Shown here: in pieces, positions 6,100 to 6,539 of the stretch
Layout: each line of letters opens with the position of its first letter
Numbering within the stretch: position 1 is the first letter of the stretch
Source: Thermococci archaeon
GTDB taxonomy: Archaea; Methanobacteriota_B; Thermococci; Thermococcales; Thermococcaceae
Length of the DNA stretch: 6,539 nucleotides
Direction: 5' to 3'
NCBI GenBank assembly: GCA_003663535.1
Contig: QMUE01000079.1
Span: 1-6,539, forward strand
Position numbers and translations under genes: made by a program
The notes under the pieces: model-generated
What the model saw: the letters and a program-made list of their open reading frames with translations, nothing else
Told to the model about the DNA's origin: nothing
Database searches by the model: none

Positions 6100-6539
6100 A
6101 TGGAGCCAAAAGTGTTAGTATTGTTTAACATGAAAAGTAATGCCATAAAACTCCTAAAAGAATATTGTGACGTTGATGTTATGGTCTATCCGAGCAAGGA
6201 GGAAGTGTTGCAAGTAATAGGAACATATGATGGGCTAATAGTCTCCCCATTAAATCTTGTGGACAAGGAAATCATAGAACATGGTAGAAAACTTAAAGTG
6301 ATAAGCACCCAGTCAGCAGGTTACGATCACATAGATATTAATGCAGCTACTGAAAAGGGCATATACGTTACCAAAGTTAGCGGGATTTTAAGCGAAGCAG
6401 TTGCAGAGTTTGCTGTTGGATTAACAATAGCACTTCTAAGAAAAATAGCTTATTCAGATAGATTTATCAGAAAGGGCCTCTGGGATTCCCACAAAACCGT
6501 ATGGGGATGGTACAAAGAAATAGAAACCTTACATGGTAA
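6100..6539 (+). CDS. D-isomer-specific 2-hydroxyacid dehydrogenase, N-terminal part (right edge cuts it)
   Basis: NAD(P)-dependent reductase of 2-keto acids; members include glyoxylate and hydroxypyruvate reductases and 3-phosphoglycerate dehydrogenase. 146 codons are visible of a usual 310-335. Seen: N-terminal catalytic-domain fold beginning KVLVLF, SAGYDHID (72-79), GIYVTKVSG (87-95) and SEAVAEFAVGLTIALLRK (98-115), the conserved segment before the Rossmann domain. The GxGxxG nucleotide motif and the catalytic Arg, Glu and His lie beyond the edge, so cofactor and substrate cannot be read. ATG 6100 follows GGTGA at 6090-6094 with a 5-base spacer and is well supported. No frameshift in the visible part. 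Assignment to the family is secure; the exact substrate is unknown. Confidence 0.9.
   Translation, partial: MEPKVLVLFNMKSNAIKLLKEYCDVDVMVYPSKEEVLQVIGTYDGLIVSPLNLVDKEIIEHGRKLKVISTQSAGYDHIDINAATEKGIYVTKVSGILSEAVAEFAVGLTIALLRKIAYSDRFIRKGLWDSHKTVWGWYKEIETLHG

Noticed and set aside
1..6539. Search for CRISPR repeats, insertion sequences, tRNA genes, att sites or a defence-type operon
   Set aside because: No direct-repeat array, transposase, terminal repeats or cloverleaf-like sequence was seen by eye. The genes are ordinary core or accessory metabolic genes without signs of an island.

Overview
The window is about 6.5 kb of low-GC chromosomal DNA from a hyperthermophilic archaeon. It is almost certainly one of the Thermococcales (Pyrococcus, or a low-GC Thermococcus or Palaeococcus). 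Four things point there: an IPCT-DIPPS type gene for the thermolyte di-myo-inositol phosphate, a Pyrococcus-furiosus-like M32 carboxypeptidase, an archaeal-type prolyl-tRNA synthetase, and GGTGA-type ribosome binding sites a few bases before most starts. Species is not determined.

Layout from left to right: (1) the 5' two-thirds of a bifunctional inositol-1-phosphate cytidylyltransferase / DIPP synthase gene on the minus strand, cut by the left edge; (2) a divergently transcribed M32 metallocarboxypeptidase on the plus strand; (3) a convergent two-gene minus-strand operon, with a geranylgeranyl-reductase-family flavoprotein first and a small ASCH-domain protein second; (4) a pyroglutamyl-peptidase I gene on the plus strand, divergent from that operon; (5) prolyl-tRNA synthetase on the minus strand, whose stop codon interlocks with the peptidase stop; (6) the 5' end of a D-2-hydroxyacid dehydrogenase gene on the plus strand, cut by the right edge. 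Gene packing is tight. Intergenic spaces of 63 to 128 bp between divergent genes carry the likely promoters. Convergent ends are 14 bp apart or overlap.

The genes are mostly independent housekeeping or peptide-turnover functions. Two are peptidases (C-terminal residues and N-terminal pyroglutamate), which suits the peptide-fermenting life of Thermococcales, but they are not in one operon. For four genes the longest open frame is not the likely gene: a GGTGA/GGTGG motif lies inside the N-terminal extension and points to a start 9 to 15 bases further in. The corrected starts are used here.

No mobile element, CRISPR array, tRNA/rRNA or defence system is visible, and I do not see an undescribed multi-gene system. 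The most notable signal is in the pyroglutamyl peptidase. It keeps the Glu-Cys-His triad, but a normally conserved pocket loop (Ala-Arg-Ile-Pro) reads Ser-Lys-Lys-Glu, which puts a lysine where a hydrophobic pyroglutamate-contacting residue is expected.
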